64,000 bases of DNA from Azospirillum sp. TSH100 (GTDB lineage Bacteria > Pseudomonadota > Alphaproteobacteria > Azospirillales > Azospirillaceae), in contig NZ_CP039634.1 in NCBI RefSeq assembly GCF_004923295.1, positions 1,011,001 to 1,075,000 on the forward strand. The letters run 5' to 3'. Made by a program: the position numbers and the translations under genes. The first letter of the stretch is position 1. Each line of letters starts with the position of its first letter. Below, piece after piece: positions 1 to 9,000 of this stretch. The notes under the pieces were generated by a model, which was not told where the DNA came from, did no database searches, and worked only from the letters and a program-made list of their open reading frames with translations.

Positions 1-541
1 CTGGACGCAACGGCCGGAGTTCCTCCGGCTGTTCCAGATGGCCGGCCAACCTTGCCGCCAGCCGGTCCACCGACAGGTCGCGGGCGAGCCGCCCCTCGCG
101 CTGGTGCAGGGCCAGGAAGGCGCTGCGGATCGCCGCAGCAAGGACGGGGTCGTCGGCCAGCGTGTCGCGGAATCCCAGCGGCAGGCCGGCTCCCTGCGGC
201 ATCAGGCTGCGCAGGGCATCGCTGCGGGCCGACAGCAGCGGTACCGGCAGATAGAGCATGGCATAGGTGAAGCCGTCCTCTCCCGGGCTGTGGCCGTCAT
301 GAGCCTCGCCGGGTTCAATCAGGATGACGCGGCCAGGGACGCTGGTGTGCAGTCGGCGCCGGCAGCGGAATGCCTGCACCCCCTGTTCGGTGACGCCGAC
401 CAGCAGCTCGTCATGGTCATGAAGGTCATAGGCATGGCCGCGGAAATGGGCGCGAATGGTCTCGATGCCGGTCTCCGCATCACGGCGCACCGTCACCCAG
501 TCGTTCTTTCCGCCGGTTGCCTGACCAGCCATTCGGCCCAT
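1..541 (-). CDS. AraC-family transcriptional regulator, N-terminal part (cut by window edge)
   Basis: The reverse strand is open from an ATG at 541 to the first base of the window, giving 180 residues with no stop. The start has a GGAGG six bases upstream. The N-terminal part looks like the cupin-type AraC ligand-binding domain: a HAYDLHDHDELLVGV stretch near residue 35, then a region rich in beta-strand-type residues ending in an IEPGEAHDGHS motif near residue 80, which is the typical effector-binding barrel. The C-terminal helix-turn-helix pair would lie outside the window. It begins 20 bases after the fliG stop on the same strand, so it could be cotranscribed, but there is no functional link I can name. 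The effector is unknown. Family assignment is by recognition of the N-terminal pattern only. Confidence 0.75.
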   Translation of the reverse strand, partial: MGRMAGQATGGKNDWVTVRRDAETGIETIRAHFRGHAYDLHDHDELLVGVTEQGVQAFRCRRRLHTSVPGRVILIEPGEAHDGHSPGEDGFTYAMLYLPVPLLSARSDALRSLMPQGAGLPLGFRDTLADDPVLAAAIRSAFLALHQREGRLARDLSVDRLAARLAGHLEQPEELRPLRP

Positions 542-560
542 CCGGCACCTCCGTCACCGA

Positions 561-1583
561 TCAATAGATCAGCTCGTTCTCGCCGCCGCTTTCGGCCAGG
601 ACCAGTTCACCGCGGGCAGCCAGATCCTTGGCCATCTGCACCATGTACATTTGCGCCTCGTCCACGTCGCGCACGCGGACCGGACCCATGGCGGCCATGT
701 CCTCGCGCAGGATCTTGCCGGCGCGCTCGGACATGTTGGAGAAGAACAGGTCCTTCAGCGTCTCCGACGCTCCCTTCAGCGCGGTGCCCAGCTTCTGCTT
801 GTCGACCGTGCGCAGCATCGTCTGGACGCCGCTGGGGTCGAGCTTCGACAGATCCTCGAAGGTGAACATCAGCGACTTGATGCGTTCGGCGCTGTCGCGG
901 TTGCGCTCCTCCAGCGCGGCCATGAAGCGGTGTTCGGTGGTGCGGTCCAGCCCGTTGAAGATCTCCGCCAGCATCTCGTGGCTGTCGCGCCGGCTGGTGC
1001 GGGCGAGATTGGTCATGAACTCCGTGCGCAGCGTGCGCTCGACATCGTCCAGAACCTCCTTCTGCACCGCCTCCATGCGCAGCATGCGCATGATGACTTC
1101 CATGGAGAAGCTTTCCGGCAGCTGGGTCAGGACGCGGCCGGCATGTTCGGGACGGATCTTGGACAGGACAACCGCGACGGTCTGTGGGTATTCGTTCTTC
1201 AGGTAGTTGGACAGCACCGACTCGTTGACGTTCGCCAGCTTGTCCCACATCGTCCGGCCGGCCGGACCACGGATTTCCTCCATGATCTGATCGACCTTGT
1301 CCTTCGGCAGGGTCTTCAGCAGCAGGCGTTCGGTCGAATCGAAGGAGCCGACCAGCGATCCGGTGGCCGACATCTGCTCGGCGAATTCGACGAACAGTCG
1401 CTCGATCAGGTTGGCCGACACGGTGCCCAGGTTCGCCATCACCTGGGACAGTTCCTTGATCTCCTCGTCGCCCATCAGCGAGAACAGCCTGGATGCATGC
1501 TCCTCGCCGAGCGCAAGCATCATGATGGCGGCCTTTTCGGGGCCGGTGAGGGTCCGGTAATCCTCGCGAACCTTCAAAGCCAT
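561..1583 (-). CDS. fliG: Flagellar motor switch protein FliG
   Basis: FliG is the rotor protein that couples the FliF ring to the MotAB stator and carries the torque-generating charged ridge in its C-terminal domain. The product is 340 residues from the ATG at 1583, close to the usual 330-345. The N-terminal part has the [17 protein letters not shown] segment typical of FliG. The middle domain has the [16 protein letters not shown] repeat, and the C-terminal domain has the [11 protein letters not shown] segment followed by the ridge region with many Arg, Lys, Asp and Glu residues. The frame stays open 18 codons upstream to 1637, but that extension is Gly-rich and the ATG at 1583 has a GGAGG seven bases before it. 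No fliF, fliH or fliN is adjacent, which is unusual because fliG normally sits in a flagellar operon. It may be a second copy or a relocated gene. Confidence 0.93.
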   Translation of the reverse strand: MALKVREDYRTLTGPEKAAIMMLALGEEHASRLFSLMGDEEIKELSQVMANLGTVSANLIERLFVEFAEQMSATGSLVGSFDSTERLLLKTLPKDKVDQIMEEIRGPAGRTMWDKLANVNESVLSNYLKNEYPQTVAVVLSKIRPEHAGRVLTQLPESFSMEVIMRMLRMEAVQKEVLDDVERTLRTEFMTNLARTSRRDSHEMLAEIFNGLDRTTEHRFMAALEERNRDSAERIKSLMFTFEDLSKLDPSGVQTMLRTVDKQKLGTALKGASETLKDLFFSNMSERAGKILREDMAAMGPVRVRDVDEAQMYMVQMAKDLAARGELVLAESGGENELIY

Positions 1584-1708
1584 GCGTCCGCCTCCGCCAC
1601 CACCCGGCACGCCCCTTGTCTGGGGCGAGTGGTTCATTCTTACACGTCAGGTTTCCTGTTCTTCCGTTTTAATACGATCCCCTTGTGCATTCCATCCCTT
1701 CGAGGGTG

Positions 1709-1744
1709 AAGGGCCGGGACAAATTCCGTCGGTTCCCGGCCCTT
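1709..1744 (-). terminator. Stem-loop downstream of the aminopeptidase gene
   Basis: A perfect 11-bp inverted repeat (1709-1719 with 1734-1744) with a 14-base loop lies 35 bases beyond the stop codon of the M17 aminopeptidase. There is no clear T run after it, so it is either a weak intrinsic terminator or an mRNA 3'-end stabiliser. Confidence 0.5.
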
Positions 1745-1778
1745 CGACCCGTTTTCCGCCGCCCGGGGCGGTGGAGGA

Positions 1779-3158
1779 TCAGCCGAACCGCTTGGCGATC
1801 ACCGCATAGGTGGCGCGCAGCCCCAGCGCCTCGCCGCCTTCCGGCCGGCCGGGCCGGGCAGAGCCGTTCCAGGCATAGGTGTCGAGATGCGCCCAGGGCG
1901 TCTCCTTCGATACGAATTCCTGCAGGAACAGCCCGGCGGTGATCGCACCGGCGAAGCCGTTGGTGGTGACGTTGTTGATGTCGGCCACCTTGCTGTCCAG
2001 CCCCTTGCGGTAGGGAGCCCACAGTGGCAGCCGCCACATCGGGTCGTCCACTGCCGTCCCCGCCTCCGTCAGGTCGTTGGCGAGCCTGTCGTCGTTGCAC
2101 ATCAGCGCCGGCAGGTCGGGGCCAAGCGCCACGCGCGCCGCTCCGGTCAGGGTGGCGAAGTCGATCAGCAGCTCCGGCTTCTCCGAATCCGCCTCGGCCA
2201 GCGCGTCGCACAGGATCAGGCGACCCTCGGCATCGGTGTTGCCGACCTCCACCGTCAGGCCCTTGCGGGTCTTCAGCACATCCTGCGGCTTGAAGCTGTC
2301 GCCCGACACGACATTCTCCACCGCCGGCACCAGCACGCGCAGCCGCACCGGCAGACCGGCCATCATGATCATGCGGCCGAGCGCAAGCGCATGCGCCGCC
2401 CCGCCCATGTCCTTCTTCATGATCAGCATGGCCGACGACGGCTTCAGGTCGAGCCCGCCGGTGTCGAAGCAGACGCCCTTGCCGACGATGGTCACCTTCG
2501 GATGTTCCGGGTTGCCCCAGCGCAGATCGATCAACCGCGGTTCGCGCGGGCTGGCGCGGCCGACGGCATGGACGGCCGGATAGTCGCGGTCGAGCAGGTC
2601 CTGCCCGACGATCACCTCGACCGCCGCGTCGAACTCCGCCGCCAGATCCTGTGCCGCCCGGGCCAGTTCGGCCGGCCCCATGTCGCAGGCGGGGGTGTTC
2701 ACCAGATCGCGCACGAGGTAGGTGGCAGTCGCCGCGCGTTCCACCTCGCCGTGGTCGGCCTCCGCCGGCCAGACCAGAGCGGCGAAGCCCTTTTCGGGCG
2801 GCTTCTTGTAGCGGCTGAAGCGATAGCTGCCGAGCGCCCAGCCCAGAGCCGCCCGCGTCGCCGCCCGTTCATCCAGCGCGGCGTCGATCCTGTAGGACCC
2901 GGCCGGCAGCGAGGCGGGCAGGCCGGCGAAGGCCCACAAATCGTCGATGGCCGTGACGCCGGCCAGCACATGGGCGACGGCGCCGTCCGGTCCCGGCAGG
3001 AAGACGGTCGATCCGGCCTCGCCGGTGAAGCCCACCGCCTTGACCCAGGAGGCGACGGCGGGCGATTGCGCCGACAGCCAGTCGGCCAATCCGGCCTTGG
3101 TCACGGGGGTGAGGGCGACGGTGTCCGGACCGTCGACGGCAAGCAGGGTGGCGAGCAA
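1779..3158 (-). CDS. Leucyl aminopeptidase family protein (M17)
   Basis: This is a cytosolic dinuclear-metal aminopeptidase of family M17, which removes N-terminal residues from peptides during turnover. The 459-residue product carries the metal-binding VGKGVCFDTGG stretch at about 225-235, the KKDMGGA motif at about 248-254, and the family signature NTDAEGRL at about 307-314 in the C-terminal catalytic domain. The N-terminal domain (about 1-150) is poorly conserved, as is usual. It is shorter than E. coli PepA (503), closer to the compact PepB-like forms common in alphaproteobacteria, so I give no gene symbol. It stands alone, with a 434-base gap upstream and a hairpin downstream. The catalytic residues appear intact. 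Peptide preference cannot be read from the sequence. Confidence 0.93.
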   Translation of the reverse strand: MLATLLAVDGPDTVALTPVTKAGLADWLSAQSPAVASWVKAVGFTGEAGSTVFLPGPDGAVAHVLAGVTAIDDLWAFAGLPASLPAGSYRIDAALDERAATRAALGWALGSYRFSRYKKPPEKGFAALVWPAEADHGEVERAATATYLVRDLVNTPACDMGPAELARAAQDLAAEFDAAVEVIVGQDLLDRDYPAVHAVGRASPREPRLIDLRWGNPEHPKVTIVGKGVCFDTGGLDLKPSSAMLIMKKDMGGAAHALALGRMIMMAGLPVRLRVLVPAVENVVSGDSFKPQDVLKTRKGLTVEVGNTDAEGRLILCDALAEADSEKPELLIDFATLTGAARVALGPDLPALMCNDDRLANDLTEAGTAVDDPMWRLPLWAPYRKGLDSKVADINNVTTNGFAGAITAGLFLQEFVSKETPWAHLDTYAWNGSARPGRPEGGEALGLRATYAVIAKRFG

Positions 3159-3592
3159 GACTGGGGATCCTTCTCACAAGATCACGTCACGCATCCGAAA
3201 CGGATGCCCATTCCCCAAGGATGGCGCGCCGGCGGCCGGCTGGGAAGGGGCGGCGTGGAACAGAGTGAAACGGTTTTCGGGCAGATGTTCACCCTTTTCC
3301 GTAATAGGAAATTCGATGTGGATTTACCGATCAAGCAAGTTGATTGTCTCAGGGTGGGTTCCGGAGCAGGATGAAGAACAATTCATTGTCCATGCAGGTT
3401 GTCTCGTGATGCGGCGCGATATGGTGAATTGATGACAAAATGACATTGCCAGGTATTTCTCGTGGTAAATAAATAATCTATCGGTTATTTCGGACTGAAA
3501 AGCACTGCTTCGGCAGTCTGTTCACCGGAGAGGGTGCTCAGTCTGCGAAAGCATGTCCCGGTCAATTCCGATCAACCCCGCTGCTACCGCCT
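3159..3592. other. AT-richer divergent intergenic region
   Basis: This 434-base gap separates the divergent aminopeptidase and diguanylate cyclase genes and is visibly richer in A+T than the surrounding coding DNA. It holds a perfect 7-bp hairpin with an AAA loop at 3191-3207 in the aminopeptidase leader. A small ACTGC-TTCG-GCAGT hairpin lies at 3504-3517 in the cyclase leader. I see no convincing ORF or known riboswitch in it. Both flanking promoters should be here. Confidence 0.6.
3446..3474 (+). promoter_or_regulatory. Possible sigma-70-type promoter for the diguanylate cyclase
   Basis: TTGCCA, a 17-base spacer and ATAAAT lie within the A+T-rich gap, about 120 bases before the cyclase start. 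The match is moderate and the call rests on position and spacing only. Confidence 0.3.
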
Positions 3593-4750
3593 ATGATTGC
3601 ACTCGACATCGCCACTGTGCTGTTTCTGAACCAGTCGTCGCTTCTGGCCGGTGCGGCGGTGTTCATGATCGCCCGGCAGCGGCGATCGTCGTCTTCGGGA
3701 TTCGGCACATTGGCGGCGGCCTTCTCCCTGCAGGGACTGGGCGCCGTCCTGGCCAGCTTCGGCGAGCAGGCGATGCTGCCCGAGACGGTCTGGACCCTGG
3801 GCAGCCTCACTCTCGGCATGGTCGGACATGGGTTGCTGGTGCTGGGCATGGAGCGTCTGCGGTCGGGACGTCCGCCTCGTGTCTGGCGCCTGCTGGCGGT
3901 CTATCCCATTCCCTTCTGGATTGCCGGCTGGCTCACCGCGTTCCATCTGGACAACCAACTGCGGGCCACCCTCTTCCATCTGAACGCGGCGCTTTGTCTG
4001 CTTGCGGCGTCCCGCATCGTGGCCCGGCTCCGTCGGGTCGAGCCGCTGCCGTCCTGCCTGCCGCTGGAAGCGGTGCTGGCGTTCAGCGGGCTGTCCTTCC
4101 TGCTCGGCGCCGGGGTCATCGCCTTCGTTCCCGACTTCGTGCCCTGGCTGGCCCTGGAGTTCTTCGTCCAGATCCTGGTCAATTTCACCATTGCGGTCCT
4201 GATCTACAGCGTCGCCACCGATCGGGCGGAGCGCAAGCTTGCCCTGATGGCGGAGCTGGACAGCCTGACCGGCATCGGCAACCGCCGCTGGCTCGACAAG
4301 ATGCTGCCGAGCCGCCTTAGCCCCGGCGACGCCGTCTTCTGCATCGATCTGGACCATTTCAAGCGGATCAACGACCGGTTCGGCCATGCCACCGGCGACA
4401 CGGTACTGGTCGCCGTGGCCGCGACGCTGAGGAATCTGAAGCGCCCCGACGATGTTCTGGCGCGGATGGGCGGGGAGGAGTTCCTGCTGTTCCTGCCGGA
4501 ACTGCGGACATCCGATACGCCATCGGTTGCCGAGCGGATCCGCGAGGCCATCCAGGCGATCCCGTTCCAGCATCAGGGAACCGCCCTGGGGGTGACCGCC
4601 AGCATCGGCGTCGCCCAGGTTGTCCGGGTGGGGGAGACGTGGCCGGACCTCGTCCATGCCGCCGACATGGCGCTCTATGATGCCAAGCGCGAAGGACGCA
4701 ACCGTGTCGCGTATGCGCCGCGGGTTTCGCAGGAGCTTATCCCGGCGTAA
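3593..4750 (+). CDS. Membrane-bound diguanylate cyclase (GGDEF)
   Basis: This protein probably makes the second messenger cyclic di-GMP from two GTP. The first 200 residues or so form six or seven hydrophobic segments, a membrane sensor region of unknown ligand. The C-terminal 170 residues are a GGDEF domain opening with the LDSLTGIGNRR motif. The active site is GGEEF, which is competent. An RPDD motif sits five residues before it, matching the RxxD product-inhibition site, so feedback control by cyclic di-GMP is expected. No EAL domain follows. The ATG at 3593 has no strong ribosome binding site, so the start is the least certain part. The gene is probably monocistronic. A link to motility or biofilm switching is an inference from the family. 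Confidence 0.9.
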   Translation: MIALDIATVLFLNQSSLLAGAAVFMIARQRRSSSSGFGTLAAAFSLQGLGAVLASFGEQAMLPETVWTLGSLTLGMVGHGLLVLGMERLRSGRPPRVWRLLAVYPIPFWIAGWLTAFHLDNQLRATLFHLNAALCLLAASRIVARLRRVEPLPSCLPLEAVLAFSGLSFLLGAGVIAFVPDFVPWLALEFFVQILVNFTIAVLIYSVATDRAERKLALMAELDSLTGIGNRRWLDKMLPSRLSPGDAVFCIDLDHFKRINDRFGHATGDTVLVAVAATLRNLKRPDDVLARMGGEEFLLFLPELRTSDTPSVAERIREAIQAIPFQHQGTALGVTASIGVAQVVRVGETWPDLVHAADMALYDAKREGRNRVAYAPRVSQELIPA

Positions 4751-4822
4751 GAAGGGGGACGTCGCTAGCGCGACGGTGTCCCTCATTCTCTTTCCTTCCC
4801 CCTGCACGAGAGGAAGCGTTCG

Positions 4823-5473
4823 ATGTCCGACCTGACCCTGGTGATCGGGAACAAGGCCTATTCGTCCTGGTCGTTGCGTCCGTGGCTGGCGCTCAGGCAG
4901 GCCGGGCTGGCCTTCACCGAGACCGTCATCCCTCTCCGCCAGCCGGACACCGCCCGGCGCATCGCCGAGCATTCGCCGTCGGGCCGGGTGCCGTCCCTGA
5001 TCCATGGCGGTCTGACCGTCTGGGATTCACTGGCGATCTGCGAGTATGTGGCGGAACTGGCGCCCGACGCCGGGCTGTGGCCGGCCGATCGGGCGGCCCG
5101 GGCGGTGGCGCGGTCGGTCTCGGCCGAGATGCATTCCGGCTTCGTCTCCCTGCGCAGCACCATGCCGATGAATCTCAGGAGCGACCTCAAGGGGCAGGGC
5201 ATGACCGAGGCGACCGCCGCCGACATCGCCCGGATCGAGACGCTGTGGGCCGATGCCCGCGCCCGCTTCGGCCGCCCGGCCGGCGGACCCTTCCTGTTCG
5301 GCGCCTTCACCGTCGCCGATGCCATGTTCGCCCCGGTGGTGACGCGGCTTGAAACCTATGGTGCTCCGGTGTCGCCCGAGTCGCGGGCCTACATGGACGC
5401 CGTGCTGGCTCTGCCGGCGATGCGGGACTGGATTGCCGCGGCCAAGGCGGAGCCGTGGGAATTCGAACCGTGA
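4823..5473 (+). CDS. Glutathione S-transferase family protein
   Basis: This 216-residue cytosolic protein has the two-domain GST layout. The thioredoxin-like N-terminal domain includes an SSWSLRPWLALR segment near residues 14-25 (likely glutathione activation) and the GRVPSLIHGG turn with its cis-proline near 54-63. The WDSLAICEYVAEL helix follows near 67-79. The all-helical C-terminal domain has the conserved FGAFTVADAMFAPV pattern. It resembles bacterial GSTs annotated near maleylacetoacetate isomerase, but the substrate cannot be assigned. Its last codons overlap the GTG start of the downstream acetyltransferase, so the two genes are probably translated together. Confidence 0.88.
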   Translation: MSDLTLVIGNKAYSSWSLRPWLALRQAGLAFTETVIPLRQPDTARRIAEHSPSGRVPSLIHGGLTVWDSLAICEYVAELAPDAGLWPADRAARAVARSVSAEMHSGFVSLRSTMPMNLRSDLKGQGMTEATAADIARIETLWADARARFGRPAGGPFLFGAFTVADAMFAPVVTRLETYGAPVSPESRAYMDAVLALPAMRDWIAAAKAEPWEFEP

Positions 5474-5976
5474 GCTTCACGATCCGCAAGGCGCGGCCGG
5501 AGGATGCCGCGGCGGTGGACAGGGTGCTGTCGGCTTCCTATCCGACGCTGATGCCGGCCGGCTATCCGCCACAGGTCATGGAGCGGGTGCTGCCCCTCAT
5601 CACCCGGTCGAACCCGGCGCTGCTGGGCGCCGGCACCTATTATCTGGCGGAGACCGCCGATGGCACGCCGGCGGGCTGCGGCGGCTGGAGCTTCGACTGG
5701 CCGGGCGAGCCGATGCGTCCGCCGCAGCCTGGGCTGGCCCATGTCCGCCATTTCGCCACCCATCCCGGCTGGCTGCGCCGCGGCATCGGACGGGCGTTGC
5801 TCGACCGCTGCCTCGCCGATGCCGCCGAGGCCGGGGCATCGCGGATGCTGTGCTACGCCAGTCTGGTGGCGGAAGAGTTCTACGCCTCCGCCGGCTTTGT
5901 GGCGACCGGCCGGAATTCCATGGAGTTTCCGCCCGGAAACCAATTCGACAGCATCATGATGGAGCGGGGCCTGTAG
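5470..5976 (+). CDS. GNAT family N-acetyltransferase
   Basis: This is a GNAT-fold acetyltransferase of about 168 residues. The acetyl-CoA-binding motif A is visible as VRHFATHPGWLRRGIGRALL (an R-R-G-I-G-R version of Q/RxxGxG/A) near residues 93-112. A motif B-like ending, EEFYASAGFVATGR, follows. I chose the GTG at 5470, which overlaps the GST stop in a GTGA arrangement typical of translational coupling. The frame also extends upstream to a GTG at 5455 with a poorly placed Shine-Dalgarno. The substrate is unknown. A bidirectional hairpin at 6002-6035 ends the unit. Confidence 0.85.
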   Translation: MSFTIRKARPEDAAAVDRVLSASYPTLMPAGYPPQVMERVLPLITRSNPALLGAGTYYLAETADGTPAGCGGWSFDWPGEPMRPPQPGLAHVRHFATHPGWLRRGIGRALLDRCLADAAEAGASRMLCYASLVAEEFYASAGFVATGRNSMEFPPGNQFDSIMMERGL

Positions 5977-6001
5977 CCTGTTCCGGCCCGCTGAAACGGG
6001 A

Positions 6002-6035
6002 AACGGCGCGCCGTCCTGCCGGATGGCGCGCCGTT
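6002..6035. terminator. Bidirectional terminator between the GNAT gene and gltB
   Basis: A perfect 11-bp stem (6002-6012 with 6025-6035) with a 12-base loop lies between two convergent genes. On the minus strand the stem is followed by TTTCCCGTTTC, the better terminator side, for gltB. A second G+C-rich palindrome follows at about 6049-6073. Confidence 0.65.
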
Positions 6036-6086
6036 CTCGTGTGAGCCGTCCGCCCCGCCGTGGGGCGGGGCGGGAGAGGGCAGTCC

Positions 6087-9000
6087 TTACTCCGCCGGAA
6101 TGGCGCGCGGCAGGGTCACCGGCACGGCCAGACGGTGCAGCATCTCCTTCGGAACCACCTGCCAGAAGTGGCCGAGTTCACGCTCCCAGTCGTTGAGGAT
6201 CTCGGCGGCGAAACGGCTCTGCGTCTCGGCGACATGCTCCTCGATCAGGGCGCGGAGCTGTGCCTCGTAGTGGGGCACCTCGATCCGCTGGAAGATGACG
6301 CTTTCCTCGTTGATGTGGAGCGGCAGCGAGTCTTCCGGGTCGTACAGGTAGGCCATGCCCCCGGTCATGCCGGCGGCGAAGTTGTCGCCGACCTTGCCCA
6401 GGATGACGGCCGTGCCGCCCGTCATGTACTCGCAGCCGTTGGAGCCGCAGCCCTCCACCACCACGGTGGCGCCGGAGTTGCGCACCGCGAACCGCTCGCC
6501 GGCCTGGCCGGCGGCGAACAGCTTGCCGGCGGTGGCGCCGTACAGCACCGTGTTGCCGATGATGGTGTTCCGGTTCGACTCCAGCGGGCTGCTGGTCGCC
6601 GGACGGACGACAATGGTACCGCCCGACAGGCCCTTGCCGACATAGTCGTTGGCGTCGCCCATCACCTCCAGCTTGATGCCCTGGACCGCGAAGGCGCCCA
6701 AGGACTGGCCGGCGGTGCCGCGCAGGCGGACGGTGATGTGGCCGGGCTGGAGCCCGAACATCCCGAACTTCCGCGTCACCATCGAGGACAGCCGCGTGCC
6801 GATGGCGCGCTGCGTGTTGCGGGCGTTGTAGGCGAGCTGCATCTTCTCGCCTTCCTCGAACAGCGGGCGGGCGTCGGCGACGATGCGGGCGTCCAGCGTG
6901 TCCGGCACCTCGTTGCGGCCCTGGAGCGTGCAGTAGCGTGCGTTCTCGCCGGGATCGACCTGGGCCAGCAGCGGGTTGAGGTCGAGGTCGTCGAGATGGG
7001 CGCCGCCGCGGCTGACCTGATGCAGCAGGTCGGTACGGCCGATCACCTCGGTCAGCGAGCGGAAGCCCAGCTTGGCGAGGATCTCGCGGACCTCCTCGGC
7101 CAGGAAGGTGAAGAGGTTGACGACCTTCTCCGGCGAGCCGACGAACTTCTCGCGCAGCTTCTCGTCCTGGACGCAGACACCGACCGGGCAGGTGTTGGAA
7201 TGGCACTGCCGGACCATGATGCAGCCCATGGCGATCAGGCTGGCGGTGCCGATGCCGAACTCTTCCGCGCCCAGCATGGCGGCGATGACGATGTCGCGGC
7301 CGGTCTTCAGGCCGCCGTCGGTGCGCAGCCGCACGCGGTGGCGCAGCTTGTTCAGCGTCAGGACCTGATGCACCTCCGACAGGCCCATCTCCCAGGGCAG
7401 GCCGGCGAACTTGATCGAGGTCTGCGGCGAGGCGCCGGTGCCGCCGGAGTTGCCGGAGATCAGGATGATGTCGGCATTCGCCTTCGCCACGCCGGCGGCG
7501 ATGGTGCCGATGCCCGACCGGCTGACCAGCTTCACCGTGACCTTGGCGTCCGGGTTGATCTGCTTCAGGTCATAGATGAGCTGCGCCAGATCCTCGATCG
7601 AGTAGATGTCGTGGTGCGGCGGCGGGCTGATCAGCATGACGCCCGGCGTCGAGTGACGCAGCCGCGCGATCATCTCCGTCACCTTGAAGCCGGGCAGCTG
7701 CCCGCCCTCGCCGGGCTTGGCGCCCTGGGCGACCTTGATCTCCAGCTCGCGGCACTGGTTCAGGTACTCGGCGGTGACGCCGAAGCGGCCCGACGCCACC
7801 TGCTTGATGGCGGAGTTCCAGTTGTCGCCGTTCTTGTCGGGGCGGAAGCGCGCCGGATCCTCGCCGCCCTCGCCCGAGTCGGACTTGGCGCCGATGCGGT
7901 TCATCGCGACGTTCAGCGTGCCGTGCGCCTCGGGCGACAGGGCGCCCATCGACATGCCCGGCGTGATGAAGCGCTTGCGGATGGAGGTGATGCTCTCGAC
8001 CTCGTCCACCGGAACGGCGGCCTTGGTGGTGCGGAACTCCAAGAGGTCGCGCAGCTGCATCGGCGGCCGCTTGTTCACCTGCTCCGAATACTTCTTGAAG
8101 GTGGTGTAGCTGTCGTTGGTGACGGCCTGCTGCAGGGTGTGGATGATCCCACCCTCCCAGCCATGGCGGTCGCCCGACTTGCGGAAGCGGTAGAAGCCGC
8201 CGACCGGCAGGGGCAGCGCCTCGCCGGCATAGGCGAGCGCGTGCTGCTCCAGGACCTTCTTCTGGATGCCGTTCAGGCCGATGCCGGAGATGCGGCTGAC
8301 CATCGCCGGGAAATGCTCCGCAACCAGGGCGCGGCTGAGGCCGATGGCCTCGAAGTTGCCGCCGCCGCGGTAGCTGCTGATGACCGAGATGCCCATCTTG
8401 GACATGATCTTCAGCAGGCCGTCGTCGATGGCCTTCTTGTAGTTCGTCATCGCCTTTTCCAGCGACAGCGAACCGAGCAGGCCGCGGCGCTGACGCTCGG
8501 CCACCGCCTCCTGGGCGAGATAGGCGTTGACGGTGGTGGCGCCGACGCCGATCAGCACCGCGAAGTAATGGGTGTCCAGGCATTCCGCCGTGCGCAGGTT
8601 CAGCGAGGTGAAGGTGCGCAGGTTGGAGCGGATCAGGTGGGTGTGGACCGCGCCGGTCGCCAGGATGGCCGGGATGGCGGCGCGGTCGGAACCCATCGCC
8701 TCGTCGGTCAGGATGACGTGGTTGGCGCCGCCGCGCACGGCGTCCTCCGCCTCCTGGCGGATGCGGCGCAGGGCGTCGCGTAGCGCGTCGGGGCCGCCGT
8801 CGACCGGGAAGGTCGCATCGATCTCCGCCGCCGTCTCGCCCATATAGGCGCGCATGGCGCGGAATTCGGCGGTGGTCAGCACCGGGCTGTCGAGTTGCAG
8901 CAGCCGGGTCTGGCTCTCATCCTCGTCCAGGATGTTGCCGAGGTTGCCCAGCCGCGTCTTCAGGCTCATCACCCGGCGCTCGCGCAAGCTGTCGATGGGC

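Noticed and set aside
38..865. A 275-codon plus-strand frame at the window start
   Set aside because: It overlaps the AraC-type regulator and fliG on the other strand and shows no recognisable domain, whereas the minus strand does.
6060..8783. A 907-codon open frame on the plus strand opposite gltB
   Set aside because: It is antisense to a certain gene; its composition (His, Gln, Arg, Val, Asp-rich, no domain pattern) is what the complement of a G+C-rich coding frame gives.
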